Part shown: in pieces, positions 30,601 through 43,209 of the stretch
Layout of the letters: each line of letters starts with the position of its first letter
How positions within the stretch are numbered: position 1 is the first letter of the stretch
Origin: Cinnamomum chago
Lineage: Eukaryota > Streptophyta > Magnoliopsida > Laurales > Lauraceae
Length of the DNA: 64,000 bases
Direction of reading: 5' to 3'
Assembly: GCA_038049695.1 (NCBI GenBank)
Contig: CP142451.1
Span: forward strand, 7,748,001-7,812,000
Notes under the pieces: model-generated
Seen by the model: only the letters and a program-made list of their open reading frames with translations
The model's database searches: none
Told to the model about the DNA's origin: nothing
Made by a program: the position numbers and the translations under genes

Positions 30601-33600
30601 CTGGAGTCGGGACATCTGGGTTTGACCATTTTGAAGCATTTGGATATCATATATTGAATCCATATTAACCATATTAACTTTTTGACCTCTTATTGTGGAT
30701 ATAGAGTTTGATTGTCCTAATCCAATAGATTCAAGTTCAGATCCACATGGAGTTCATGGGTTTGGATCAGATCCAGTTCCTGTGAGTTGATAATAGTCAT
30801 ACTGGATCCAATTTAACCTTGGTTTGACTGGTTTACAGTTCTACCTCATACCATCTTAAGCTTCGTGAACGAGTCCATTGATCCATCCATTGTGCACTTG
30901 CATGTCAATGAGTATAATTTGTCAGTGTTTAAGTTCATCTTGTTCCTATATCTTTGCTTCTTTTTCAAATAATAGTGTTCACCATTGACTAGGCTGGGTC
31001 TATGATGCCCAGATACGGATATGGATACGGACACTGATGTGGGGATTGGGGATACGACTCCTCACTTTTGAAAATTTAGGACACAGATACGGATACGAGT
31101 GTCATAATGTTTTTTTTTTTTTTTCTTTAGATCACTTTTGAATCAATGAAATTATCATTGTTCTCTTGCATTTCTAGCATTTTTTATGGTAAGGAAAAAA
31201 TATTAAAAGAACTATATGAAATAGAGGACTTTATATGTAGGATATGTTAATCTTGTTCCCTAGAAGTATCGGTGCCATATCACGTACCAATACAAGTGTC
31301 GCATCGCTCCGATACGGATACGTTGGGCCTGTACAAGTAACCGGGTATCATAGGGCTAGGTGCCGTGTATCTTGAAGATTACATGTTAGCCAAATCTTTT
31401 ATAGTGATAATAAATTACAAAGGAAACAGGTGATTTTTCTTCACGCAGCAGGTGATCAATGCAGTGGCATTCTTGCTGAAAATGTTGTGATTAGAGAGTC
31501 ACATTCTATAGACCTCCCCACATAATTTTTGCATCGGCCATACTTTTTCTATAAACAAAATCCCATTATCTTTAAATCAAAATTCTCCAAAATCATATTT
31601 TATTTGATGTTTGGGGCATATTTTTGGTATAAAATGTTGACTTTCTTCTCTGTGAAAATTGAAATTCTTTATTATAAAACTGTCCTGTATTAATTAGTTT
31701 TCCAAATATATTATCAAATATCAATCTCTTTGGAGGTTAAGTCATTTCCCTTTTTCAGTTGGACACACTTTGCACTTCTAATATATTATATATGTACTTA
31801 AATCAAATTTCTCTCTGTGAGCTCGCAGGCTTTTATTGATAAGTTCCGCTACAATGCAAAACGGGCATCTCTTGTTCAGTCAAGAATCAAGGTATGGATT
31901 TCCAAAGTTTCTCTATGATAAAAAAATATTGTTTCTCTTGGATCTCAGCCTAGTCAAACTGCTTTGTCCTGGTCAATGGCGGAGGGAGGAGAGGTCTTGC
32001 CCCTCCTCAATTTCTTTGTTTCTGTTGAACACACGAGGAGAGTTTAGAGGCCTTTTGGTTTTATACAATTTTGCCCCTCCTCATTATATTGTTTCTTTAT
32101 AAAAAGGCAGAACTTTAAAAAAATCTTTGAGGATACTTTTGTCCTTTGCTTGCTTCCAAAAAAGCAAGTAAATCATCTCCAAGTTTTAAGGAGAGTTTTT
32201 CTCTCCAAAGGAGTTGTTTCTCCCTTTTGAGATAATTCTTTTTTAAAACTAGCTGGATTTTGGCTTATTGGCTATCCTTTGGATTGAAATAGGAGTTGGT
32301 CCCACTATATTTACATTTTAAAATGTATATGATGTGCTCAATCTTATGGTGGGACCAACTTTTATTAGAATAAAATTTGGAGAAAGTCCACTTAAGAAGA
32401 GGACATTTATTAGAAGCAGAATGAACAGTTGATTGTTTACCTTTTGATAGCATTGGCTAATGACTCATTAAATGATCTCAAGTAATCAATTAACAGATTT
32501 TTATTAATTAATTATGGGTAGATTGATCAATCTGATATAGGCCTTTGATTAGAGTGAGATACAACTCTCACTCATAAAACTTGGAGTAAAGGAATATTTT
32601 GAGCAGTTTGTATTCATTATGGTAGTCATATTATTTTTATATTTTAATTGTCCTCAAAGTTTTGAACAATTATATTGTTAAAATATTGGAGTATTGTCAA
32701 ATCTATGATTATTCTTAGATATATGTATTAAACTTTGTAAAAAAAAAAAAATTTTATTTTTAATGGATTAGCTAAAAACAACAAATCTAAAAAAAATATC
32801 ATCGATTGCCTCTAAAAAAATCCTTATTTTGCCCGTTGTTAGTCAACTATTGCTTGCCCCTCTTGGAACAAAATCCAGGCTGGTCCTAGCAGCATGCAAA
32901 AGCATGATCTTATAAACAAAGTATCCTTAATTTGTTTCCACTGACTCCAATTTGAATATTAGATTTTCTAGTTGACATATTGTCCCCTGTTAAAATAACA
33001 TTCATGTTTTCCAAGGCGAAGTATGGATTTTTCTGAGTTTTGTTTCATTGACTTGTTGATGAAATAATTAAATATATGCTTATGTGGTGAGCTCCTACTG
33101 TATTTTTTAGGCATTAGATCGAATGGGCCACGTGGATGAAGTTGTTAATGACCCAGAGTATGTGTTCATTCTATGACTGATCAAGTTGTTCTCATATGAT
33201 TCATCATCATTTGCCTATAGTTGGTTGTTCACCTTATAATTATTTTCCTGTGCAGCTACAAGTTTGATTTCCCTACTCCAGATGACAGGCCAGGGCCACC
33301 CATTATAAGTTTCAGGTCTGTTTGTTATTTATTCAAGCATTTAAGCATGCGACCTGTCCTCAGTAAAAAAGTGTTCCCTAATAAGTCCTCAGTAAAAAAA
33401 TGTTCCCTAATAAGCTAGGCTGGGGCCTAGCCTCGCCTTAAAATGAGTCTGGGTTCAGACCGTGATAGGTTAGGTTGTAAGCTTGATTGCCCAGCCTGGC
33501 TTGTTGATAGTCATGCTTGCCACTGGAGAAAGTCTTGTTTTCAAGCAAATCAATGGGATCATATGAAGAACTTTCTTGAGTTTGTAATGATCCTTATCAT

Positions 33601-36600
33601 CATCAATGCCTTGTTCCAGCTATGTTTAAATCAATAAATTTTAGAACCATTAAAGGAAATTGCGGTTGCAGGTAGCATTTTTTTTTTACTAGCTGCAATG
33701 GCAATTGTATTAAGGAAGAAAACAATGTACATCAACTGGTACAAAGGACACATGCCAGAATGGAAAAATTCAGAAGCCAAAAACACAGATTTTAGAGGCG
33801 GCTACAATACAAAGAATCTCACTTCTCCAGATTTAGCCAAGTAATCTTCCAACCATGACGTCGTTGGATTCACATAAAGCTTTAGAGCATATTTGTGTAG
33901 TGCTTGGATTACTTGCTCAGCGAGAAATCTATTTCCATGTAGGTGCGGAAAAGCAGTTTTGACTCCCAAACCCTGCTCTCTAGGGAACAATTTTTTTGTG
34001 GAATCAAGGAAAAATAGTAGTCTAATTGTTCCTGCTTTCACGTGGAAAAATGCTTCACCAATCTGCTGAAATTTTGTGCCTGCAGAACATCGGCATTTTC
34101 TGTAGCAACACTGAATGCTCATTGTTACACATACATGCTCTTAATCTCTACAACTAGGAATGCGTCCTCACTGGATAATTGGAATTATGGGATCACCGTG
34201 GCACTACATTAAGGAATCACTTTAGTAAGTCTACTAGAAAATAAAATAAAAAAACCCTGAAAAGTCTTCCTTAAAGTCCTTTTCTTTGGTTGATTTCGTT
34301 CTTCGATGCTGATTGGGCCAAAAAATGACCACTGTACGCTTCCTTTATTAAATAGAGCTCCCCGGAACTTAAATAATTCTCTCTGAGGCAAATTCTACTT
34401 AACTGATTCCTCAACTCTAGCATTTCTCTACTCATACATGCATCCCTATTAGAGAAGTCATGCAGCTTATAACTGAGAAATTTTGGTCTTATGAGCACCC
34501 ACCTCCCAATTCTGGCCAACAACTCTTCAACACCCTTTTCTTTTGCACTAAGTATCCTGCCATTTCTCTCCTTCCATAATTGAAAAAAAAAGAAGCTATA
34601 TTGGACCTCTCCGGAAGACTTGCCTTCTAGAAGAGAGAGAGAGAGCAATGCATTGATGAGAAAAACATTTACTTATCAAATTTAAGAACTACCACTTAAC
34701 CTCAAACCTGGCTAATAAAGAAAATGGAGTCTTCTGAGAGTAAGAACTGACAACAGAAGAGAAGAAGAGGATCTGTTGGAGTCCAAAATATTGGATGAAG
34801 ATATATGTAGGGGTGTAAATGGTTCGGTCCATGGTGGACCTAGATCAAGACCCAGAACCAATTAAATGTATATTCTTTGACTTAGGTCTGATTCTAATGG
34901 ACCTTGTTGGATCCGGTCCTAACTCGGGGCCTGACTCAAAATCAACATAATGCAAGGGTGGGATTTGACCATGGCATTGCAGTTGCTATCCAGTGCTCTT
35001 GTTGATGCAGTGTGGTCCAAGAAGAAAAGGGCCCACCACCGAGGAACCTTCCATTGATTTGCTTTCCTTACATCGATTAGTAATTTTAGTGATTTTATTT
35101 TATTTAAATTTAAAAGAGATTTTAGTGATTTGATGTAATCAAAGATTTTGGGGAGTGATTTTAGCAATCACTGAATAATTTGGTTTCCTTCCTTAGATTG
35201 TTCCTCTATTATTTAAAGAGGGAAGTTTTGGATGTAACACATGCTATTGATAATAAACAAATATTCAGTATTCTCGTGAGTTATTTTGAGTGTTTTCATT
35301 GAGTTGCATTAGGGCTTGAGCCTAAGGACTCGATCACACCGCTAGAGGTGTTGATCGTCAACGTTGATCGTGCCTGGCTGCACCACTTGTCATCTATGCT
35401 ATAAATTTTATTGGTTTATTATTGTACAAAATAATGCTAATATAATATTTATAAATATATAATTTAATAAAAGATGTAATACAATACAAAATAATACTAA
35501 TATAATATGAATATTTAATCTAATATAATATGTAATATATTGTATATATCCCTCAGGCAATCAGAAGTTCTTGTATGGACCTCCACTGGACCCAAACCTA
35601 GCTATCAATTAGGTCCAGGAAAAGGGTCCATACATGGATTTTTCCAGTCTGAACCTTCAATTAACTGGGTGGTTGGAGGTTCATTGACATCCCTTGACTT
35701 GTCCGCCTCAAGTTATCCACCGAGATGGTCTTCCTGTTCCCTTCCAACTAAAAAGCTTTGACCTTATGAGGGCCAATCTCCTTCTATGCTGAAGATATGC
35801 TTGGGTGGAACCAAGAACTTCTGGGACATTTTAGATGAAAATCTCAAGGAAATATTTCCACATTTGCATGTATAAGAAATCTCTGCAAGTAAAATCAGAA
35901 GTTAGAATCGTCAGTAGGGTTACTTCCTCAATCACCTCTGACAAGGACTTCTAAAAGGCACTAACACCACCTTCTCGCCCAATCTCATTTTGCACTCTCA
36001 CTAGTGCTTTTTTGTTCGCCACCACCCTATACAACCTGGGAAACTTGGACTTTGGAGTAGCCTCCCCCACGTATACATCTTTGCTGGTGTTTATTGATTA
36101 TTTGTCAGTTGAAGAGGATAAACTGTTGTAACTGCTTTGTCTTTGGCTTTCAGTGCACTTCATTGTACTATCTTTTCATTTTAATATATCATTGATACTT
36201 CAAAAAAAAAAAAACTGTTGCAACTGTACATTACTGGATCAATTTCCTTTCATTATCAAAACTAAATTGAAAATCACTCATTGCTTATGTAAAATTCCTA
36301 TGTTTATGAGTAGTCTGAGTATCTACACATATATTCTCATTTACATGCTTGTGATTGCAGTGATGCGTCATTTGGTTATCCTGGGGGCCCTCTCCTGTTC
36401 AAGAATTTGAATTTTGGTATAGATCTTGACAGCCGCATTGCAAGTAAGGATGGCACGCGCTATTTATTGTCTATTTGTGATTATCACATCAAAGTGCACT
36501 TGGTTACCGCTATGAATTTTTTATTACTTTATCATATAGAAGAGGGAGAGGATAGTGCCTGTCATTTGAATCTATCACTTGGTTCTAAACTAACTGTTTA

Positions 36601-39600
36601 TTTTGTTATTGCTGTTCTGACTGATTGTGTATTTTCATTTCTTGTCTTTTTCCCCCTTTCGTAATATATATTGTAGTGATTGTTGCTAACCACATTCAAG
36701 TTGTTTCCTAGTGGTTGGGCCCAATGGCATTGGCAAGTCAACCATACTTAAATTGATATCTGGAGAACTTCAACCAAGCTCTGGAACAGTTTTCCGTTCT
36801 GCCAAGGTATCTCTTACTGCCCTCCCTTAATCTAATTTTGATATAAAAAATTATATTTTTGTAGTGCCACTGCCATCAATGCCTATCTTATCAGCTACAG
36901 TAGCAGTAATTTCTATCAGCTCGCGTCTCCTTGAAGAATTGTGGCCTATTTCAATTATGTGCTTTACTAGGCTATTGGAACACAGTTAAGAGTGCACTGG
37001 GGTGTACCTAAGTTGCAAGCAATTTGATCATTTTGACATGATGAGTGGCTATTCAATTGTGGTGGCGCAGAAATTTAATCCTCATCAGTCAATATCGGTG
37101 CTGATCATAGATATTTATTTGTCTCTGAATTGTGAACTGATAGAGCTAAAGTCCCAACAATGCTATGCTAACCTCAGCTTCAGCGCCATGGAGTTGGAAG
37201 ACATAGGATCCTGATAGAATGTAGAATGTATTTTTTCTCAGTGATATATACAAACTAATTGAGCTTTTTTTTTTTTTTGTAGTAAATAATTAAAAATGAT
37301 AGATATTAATTTACTTGAGGTTGGTCTTATATGCTCTATGCTATAGGAAATTGAGTAGCATTCTTTTTGCAGGTTCGCATGGCTGTTTTCAGTCAGCACC
37401 ATGTCGACGGACTTGATTTATCTTCAAATCCACTTCTGTATATGATGCGCTGCTACCCGGTGAGTTCTATGGTTTAAATTTTTTCGTTTCCTAGATCTTG
37501 CTACCTTTTCCATATATGTTTAGAACAAGGATTAAAAAAATCTTGTCTGAGTCTGACTCAAACTTGAGTGAGTCAGGTCCATGTGACTTGGACCCAACTT
37601 GGCTGAAAAATATAAAATGCTGAAAAAATGTTGAAAAATCCTTCCGCATGATGGGTGACCTGTATCACTGCCTCATCAAGTCTAATTCTTCATGATACTT
37701 GAGTCCGTAAGATGAAAAGCTTAGAAATGGATGCTAATCTTCAGAACCTTTTTTATTGATGCCTGAGAAGTTCTGAATTAGGCCTCCATGTGTAAGACAA
37801 AACTGAAGTGTAGTACTATTTTAAACTTAAACATTGACAAAGATCTAGCTTTCAACCCAATAAACTATGAAATAACATACATTTTACTTAGGCGTGACTC
37901 TTGAAGGGTACCGATTCCGGACTTTAATCCTTCGTTAAAATAAAAAATAACTAATAGAAAATTCTATGTTGGTGTTTTTTTTTTTTTTTTTTAATATTTT
38001 TTGTGGCTACATTTTTATGCACATGGCTCTGGTAGTACTAGATCCAACCCAATCATTGGGCAAGCTGTGATTAACAGTTCATGATTGGCTGAACACTTCC
38101 AGTCCTGTCCATTTGTTTGGAGGACTTCCTTGGAAAGTAAATGTATTGTTAGGAAATGGTTGGACAAAGTCTTGTTGACCGTCCATTGTTTTCTTAGAAG
38201 TTCATACAGTTGAAGCATTGGGAATGTCTGATCAATGACGAGCCATGGCACAGTGGAAGATATATACTGCAACCTTGAGGTTGTGGGTTCATGCCCATGT
38301 TACCAATCAAATAAAGAAAAAGGAATGTGTGGTCATTTCATTTTAGTATATAAAGCATTCTCGATTGAACTCACCGAATGGTTTAGACCAAGTGCATCTT
38401 TATGATGTTCACAAGGAAATTAGTTGCTGATAAGGAATGATACATAACCAATGCTGTTGTCCCTCGAAAGAGAGGAATATTAAGTTATCTTTATTGTTAT
38501 TGTGACAAACCTTTTGGCAACAATGTGTGTTTTCCATTAATGGTATATCATTTTAACACATGCTCTGAATTGTTAGATAGTTTAGTCGATTAATGGAAGG
38601 TTGGAATTGGCATTAAAAAAATATGATTTATTGTTTTAGGAGTTTCCAGCATTTGTCATGTTTTACTGTTTGGATGGGAATATTAATGCTTGAATTTCAC
38701 TCCTGGCAGGGAGTCCCTGAACAGAAACTTAGAGCTCACTTGGGTTCTTTTGGTGTCACTGGCAACCTTGCTCTTCAACCTATGTACACTTTGTCAGGTA
38801 TATTTGTATAATTTTCTTTAATATTTCATCCTTATTGGTATGGTTTTGGCAGTGGATCAAATATGGTTTTGGCAATGGATCAAATATTTGTTCTGAACTT
38901 GGATCTGACTCAGCAATGGGTCATGGTATTTGGGACTCGGTGGCTCTGAGTCAACTAAAACTAGTAGACTTGGCCTAGCACAATGTGACAGCAATTTTTC
39001 CAGCCTTAGTTTATATATGAAAAGGAAGTGCAATAAATATGTCAATCATCATCCATGGAACACGGTTTTGATGATGATGATCATCATCATCCATGGAATA
39101 ATTTCTCTGGACTTTTTTTTTTCTTTTTGATGGTAACATGCCTAAAACCAGCAGCCTTGTGGTTGCGCCAGAGAGGAACTTCCAACTCTGCTGTGGGCTT
39201 GTCATGGTTTCTGTGGACTTCTTGACTGTATTTGTGTAGGCTCTAATATCTCTTCTGAAAATAACAGGTGGGCAGAAAAGTAGGGTTGCATTTGCAAAGA
39301 TCACTTTCAAAAAGCCACACATCATACTTCTTGATGAGCCGTCAAACCATCTTGTAAGTTTTTTTTTGGAATGAAGCCGAGGTTTTATTTTGGACAATCA
39401 TTACTAATAGGTCATATGAAGTCCATTCAGATTCAACGAGGGCGCTGATGTCTTTCAAACATTTCCTCCATCTATTTGTTTCGATGTCAGAAACCTGATC
39501 TAATTGCTTACATGCATCTATGGGCAGAAAGAATGGCAAAATGGTTATTGTGAAGCTGACCAAAGTCAGTAATTCATGACCAAGAGATCATAACAGATCA

Positions 39601-40302
39601 GTATTTGGCCTTTAATATTAGCTGTGGACTGTTGCTGTATTTCTCAGTCACATCAAAGAAGGCTGTATAATGAGAACATATGACTGTTTTTTAGTAATTA
39701 TTTGTCATCGTTTTGCCTTTGCTGGGCCCATTAGATCAATGGTTTGGATCATTGGCCATGAGTCCCCTCATACCTAAAGGTGTTGCATAACCTTAAGTCA
39801 ACTTTCATAGAAATCTCTCTTGGTGTTCCTTTTGACATTTGAAAGGTGACAGTGAAATTGTGTACCTATGCTGGAAGATTTGACAGTAGTCAAATGGTTT
39901 TCATACTAAATCAGTTAGAACTGATGAAATAATAATAATAGTAAGAACAACATGGTAATTGCTATTCTGTTGCAGGATTTGGATGCTGTTGAGGCACTTA
40001 TCCAAGGGCTCGTCCTTTTCCAAGGAGGGGTACTCATGGTATGCTGCTGTGAACCTCTGCTCTCTTTTAACAGTTTCTTTCCATTGCTGTGAACCTCTGC
40101 TCTCTTTTAACAGTTTCTTTCCATGAATCCCATTTCCATTGATCATTGTGTTTGTTTTCTTCACTCTTGCACACAGGTAAGCCATGATGAGCATCTGATA
40201 TCCGGTAGTGTGGGCGAGCTATGGGTGGTGTCAGAGGGCAAGGTGGCACCATTCCCGGGGACATTTCCGGATTACAAGAAGATTTTGAGATCTTCTGTAT
40301 GA
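24626..40302 (+). CDS. ABCF3: ABC transporter F family member 3-like (GCN20-type ATPase), 18 exons, complete
   Basis: ABCF proteins are soluble twin-ATPase ABC proteins without membrane segments. In yeast the relative GCN20 works with GCN1 on ribosomes to activate GCN2. Exons: 24626-24829, 25241-25456, 26806-26998, 27911-28119, 28828-28986, 29658-29786, 29862-29963, 30069-30215, 31829-31891, 33111-33157, 33256-33315, 36361-36443, 36712-36806, 37373-37459, 38710-38797, 39268-39353, 39976-40038 and 40177-40302. All join in frame through GT-AG sites to 718 residues, near the Arabidopsis length. The N-terminal region is acidic then basic ([16 protein letters not shown]). The first ATPase has [25 protein letters not shown] and [15 protein letters not shown] linker ([16 protein letters not shown]) follows. 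The second ATPase has [22 protein letters not shown] and [12 protein letters not shown], then VSHDEHLI. No exon is disrupted. Introns carry a SINE, two LINE insertions, a MITE and a hAT-like repeat. The gene ends [10 protein letters not shown]. Confidence 0.96.
31000..31353. mobile_element. CTATGATGC-family element, copy 2 (ABCF3 intron 8)
   Basis: It starts CTATGATGCCCAGATACGG and ends GGGTATCATAG. It is flanked by 8-bp near-repeats GGCTGGGT and GGCTAGGT (one mismatch). The interior repeats ATACGGATA motifs seen in copy 1. At 354 bp it is longer than copies 1 and 3. Confidence 0.7.
31970..32885. mobile_element. Dispersed repeat, copy 2 of the roughly 1-kb element (ABCF3 intron 9)
   Basis: It begins near GGCGGAGGGAGGAGAGG followed by TTGCCCCTCCTCAA. 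Its right end reads GCTTGCCCCTCTTGGAACAAAATCC, whose complement again begins with a GGGGCAAGC block, giving loose terminal inverted symmetry. It shares ordered blocks with 8800-9980. It is non-coding and confined to the intron. Confidence 0.55.
33678..34650 (-). mobile_element. 5'-truncated LINE in ABCF3 intron 11, antisense
   Basis: The T run at 33678-33687 is the poly(A) of a minus-strand LINE. Upstream on that strand (34648-34520) translation gives [20 protein letters not shown], then [14 protein letters not shown]. This is the zinc-finger and 'W.ERN.R.F' tail that ends reverse-transcriptase ORF2 in plant LINEs. The frame breaks further on. The rest toward 33690 is LINE 3' sequence or degenerate. 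No intact ORF remains. Confidence 0.7.
36135..36212 (+). mobile_element. Tiny LINE 3' tail with target duplication (ABCF3 intron 11)
   Basis: About 67 bp of LINE-like 3' end (TTTTCATTTTAATATATCATTG...) is followed by a run of about 13 A. It is bracketed by direct repeats AACTGTTGTAACTG (36121-36134) and AACTGTTGCAACTG (36213-36226), which differ at one base. This is the mark of target-primed reverse transcription with extreme 5' truncation. Confidence 0.75.
38235..38321 (+). mobile_element. tRNA-derived SINE (ABCF3 intron 14)
   Basis: This 87-bp insert has an A-box-like GCCATGGCACAGTGGAAG followed by a B-box-like GGTTGTGGGTTCATGCCC at the spacing seen in plant tRNA-derived SINEs. An A-rich tail follows (AAATAAAGAAAAA). 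It is flanked by 14-bp direct repeats GGAATGTCTGATCA (38221-38234) and GGAATGTGTGGTCA (38322-38335), with two mismatches. Confidence 0.8.
40045..40124 (+). repeat. Perfect 40-bp tandem duplication in ABCF3 intron 17
   Basis: The unit TGCTGTGAACCTCTGCTCTC followed by TTTTAACAGTTTCTTTCCAT occurs at 40045-40084 and again at 40085-40124 with no differences. Each unit carries a decoy acceptor-like TTTTAACAG. The true acceptor is at 40176. Confidence 0.95.
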
Positions 40303-41910
40303 GAGGATTTTGTCAACTTCAGCATTTTTCTGTTACCACTGAAAAATACGCAACGGATCACAAGATGTACAATAGCTTGTCACTGGATGTGGGTTTACCT
40401 ACATGGAATATCCATAAAGAAAACGATGAGTTTCTTAAACTATAATTTATGCTAGGTTACTGTCACATCTTATTTGATTTGTGAAGTTTTTTGGTGTCTT
40501 TCTCTTCTATTGTTATTGTTGAAGAATACTTCTATTTAAGGTGTGTACTATCTACACACTGGGTTTCAGTGTAATGACAAAACTCTTGCATTCTGCAATC
40601 TGCAATAATTATGAAAAATTTTCCCCTGAATCTATTTGTCTAAACATGCCTCGTGGAGTTTCTGCAGTCATGGAGCAATTGGATTCATCTCATGGGTTGA
40701 TTTGAATTCCAGTTCAATGTACAAAAACTGCCCCCGGGTAAACATGAAGCTTTTAAGTTTGGTGGATTCCCTTTTAGTGGTAGTTTGCTTTATTTTTGTA
40801 ACAATCTGGAACTTTCATCTCTGTCAAATCTCTTTGCATACCATTATACCCAAGGCTAATGATTATTCCCAGTTTGAAGTTATATTTCAAAAAACAGTCA
40901 CTGACTGTCCAAAGTCCAATAGATAAATAAGAGACAGAAACACTCCATAATAATTCACTAGTTACAACTGCTGGTTGAAAAGGACAATATAAAAAGATCA
41001 ATTCAACTATTAAGCATTTGATTTAGGCTAAAGCAATAGCAACAAACCACAAGTGGTTTTAATCTCTTCCACTTTAATGTAATTTCTTGAACCATATACA
41101 TTGCTCTGTTGACAATGCCTTGCTTACTTTCAATTCCAACACCAGTAAGTTAACATGGCTAATCTAACAACTAAAGCAAAAAAACACCATCAGCATCCAA
41201 CTAAAGCTCACACTGTCCACTCTGCGAACCAACTTAACATGTAGGTTTCTTTTCCTTTATTTGTTGCCCTGTAAAAAAAAAAAAAAATTGGACTTTTGAG
41301 TTAGACGGGCCAAATCATCATTTGGCAAACCTTTTCAAACAGTTATGCATAAACTATTTTATTTATTTATTTATTTTATAACGCCCAGCCAAGAAGCCTT
41401 TGGCCCTTGATGCTATTACTAATTACATATAAAAAAAAGATGTGCATCTCCCCCGTGTTTTTTCGAGGTAATTAAAATGGGTCAATTCAAAGTGAAACAA
41501 GCTAAGCGATAGCTCAAGTAGGAGGTGGTCATACCATAAGATTTGAGCACATGACCGATAACATGATTAATATATTCTTATATATTATTAATTGTATGTA
41601 TTAATTATGTTATTAATCATGTGCTCAATATTACAATTGGACCCTCAATGTTACAGTGGAACCGATTTCTGTTGAAGTAAAACTTGAGGATAGATTGCGG
41701 AAGGAGATGACATTCATTGAATGGTCCTCATTATCAATAGGTGGACCCCACCCTCTCAAGGTTAGCCTGTGGGAGACCACTCAGGGGATCCAACTCCATT
41801 TGCAGTCATAGTCCCTTTGAGACAGAGCATGGCAACATCCAAATCCTAATCTCTAGGAGAATCGGCACACATAAGGTTGTCTGCATTGCAGCTTTCATAA
41901 AAAAAAAATG
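40303..41910. other. Convergent intergenic region between ABCF3 and CTF8
   Basis: It contains the ABCF3 3' untranslated region and the presumed 3' region of CTF8 on the opposite strand. The rest is AT-rich, with a TA-rich near-palindrome around 41560-41620 (GATTAATATATTC...ATTATTAATCATG). No gene is recognised. Confidence 0.65.
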
Positions 41911-43084
41911 TCACATACTGGATATAAGGGCTTTTGGTCTCGTCTTGAACAAAATTCGGTGCCGAATAACTCCAACAACTTCCAGTTCTCTTCTTAGAGA
42001 CTCGGAGGAACTTTCCTCATCTTCATCACTCTCTCTCTCCTTCTTTTTCTTCAGTACCAACAATGGCTTCTTTAGAACCATCTTGGTCCCTGATAATTCA
42101 TGATAACCTACTGTGAAAGTGTAGCTTCCCTGTACAAATATATATAGATAGAGGAAAGAAAAAAAAAATTAGATACTGTATAGGAGAATCAAGACCGCTC
42201 AAAATGTGGGCCCCCATGGATGTTGAACTCAACATTATGATGAAGCAATGTCAGGTGGCCCACCCATGAAAACTCTCCATTCCCACCAATTTTTTAGGAT
42301 TGTAAACGAGTTGGTTCCGGTTTGAATCTCGTTAAGGAGAAGGTGAAACCGGATCTGGACTTGGAACCGTTTTGGAGCCAGTTTCTTGGTTCCGGAACCG
42401 AAACCAGAACCATATATGGGATGGAACTGGATCCGGATCCAAGTTTAAGTAGAGAATAATATTAAAAAAAATATGATTTTTAAAAGAGATTTTAAAAAAT
42501 TGAGGGAATATATTGTGTCTAAGGTCCATAGGTTTGAACCAAGGTGGAACCGGACCCGTTTACTTATCGAAGCCTAAATAAGGACTCTAACCTGGTTTTT
42601 AATGGGTCAAAATTTCTAGGTAATTAGGCACCCATTTACGTCCCTAAATTTTTTCCTTCAACTTAAGATTTTTTCTACTGTTTCAGGGGAAGTCTGTGGA
42701 TGCTACATAGTCGTGACGTGACCGGAGAGGTGCACCCTATATTTCTTCATCATAGATTACGGGCCTTTTGCACAGCAAAGCAATGTGGGGCAGCCAAATA
42801 TTGCAGTACGAACCGCTGATGTGAACTGCATAACTATCTAATTGCTCGCATTTAAATGGACGGCTGAAAAGAGATTGGTAAAAAATGAACGGATGGGGAG
42901 GAAAGAAATAGAGGAGGATGAGTGAAGTGCCAACCTGAGAAGAAGAGTGGCAGAGGCGTCCAATCTCAAGGTTTTGGATGCAATCTCGAACGGACGGCTG
43001 AGCTTCAACGACGCCCTGTAGCTCTATGATGGCCCACTCAGGGCAGTTTCCCTCTCCGCAGCTGCATTTTACTTTGATCTCCAT
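41911..43084 (-). CDS. CTF8: CTF8 subunit of the alternative replication factor C complex
   Basis: CTF8 joins DCC1 and CTF18 in an RFC-like clamp loader needed for sister-chromatid cohesion in the nucleus. Exon 1 (43084-42935) encodes 50 residues starting MEIKVKCSCGEGNCPEWAII and containing NLEIGRLCHSSSQ. Exon 2 (42129-41911) continues in frame with SYTFTVGYHELSGTKMVLKK and PLLVLKKKKE, an acidic/serine patch, then ELEVVGVIRHRILFKTRPKA and a TGA. The 122-residue product is the size of known CTF8 proteins. The intron is GT-AG. The last codons overlap a strong donor consensus (GTATGT at 41918), so a further small exon downstream is possible and the exact C terminus is uncertain. An E2F-type site lies about 130 bp upstream. 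Confidence 0.9.
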
Positions 43085-43209
43085 TTGCTTCGTTCGCCTT
43101 TCTCTTCCCTTCTCTTCTCTGTTCAGCAAATTCAGATATGCGATTCTGCCTCGCTTTCGGTGGGAACAAAATGGCCAATACCCCACAAAAGTGCGGGAGA
43201 TTTTGAATT

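Noticed and set aside
37977..37996. Possible LINE tail suggested by a T run in ABCF3 intron 14
   Set aside because: A homopolymer alone, with no LINE-like sequence beside it and no target duplication. The SINE about 240 bp further on is supported independently.
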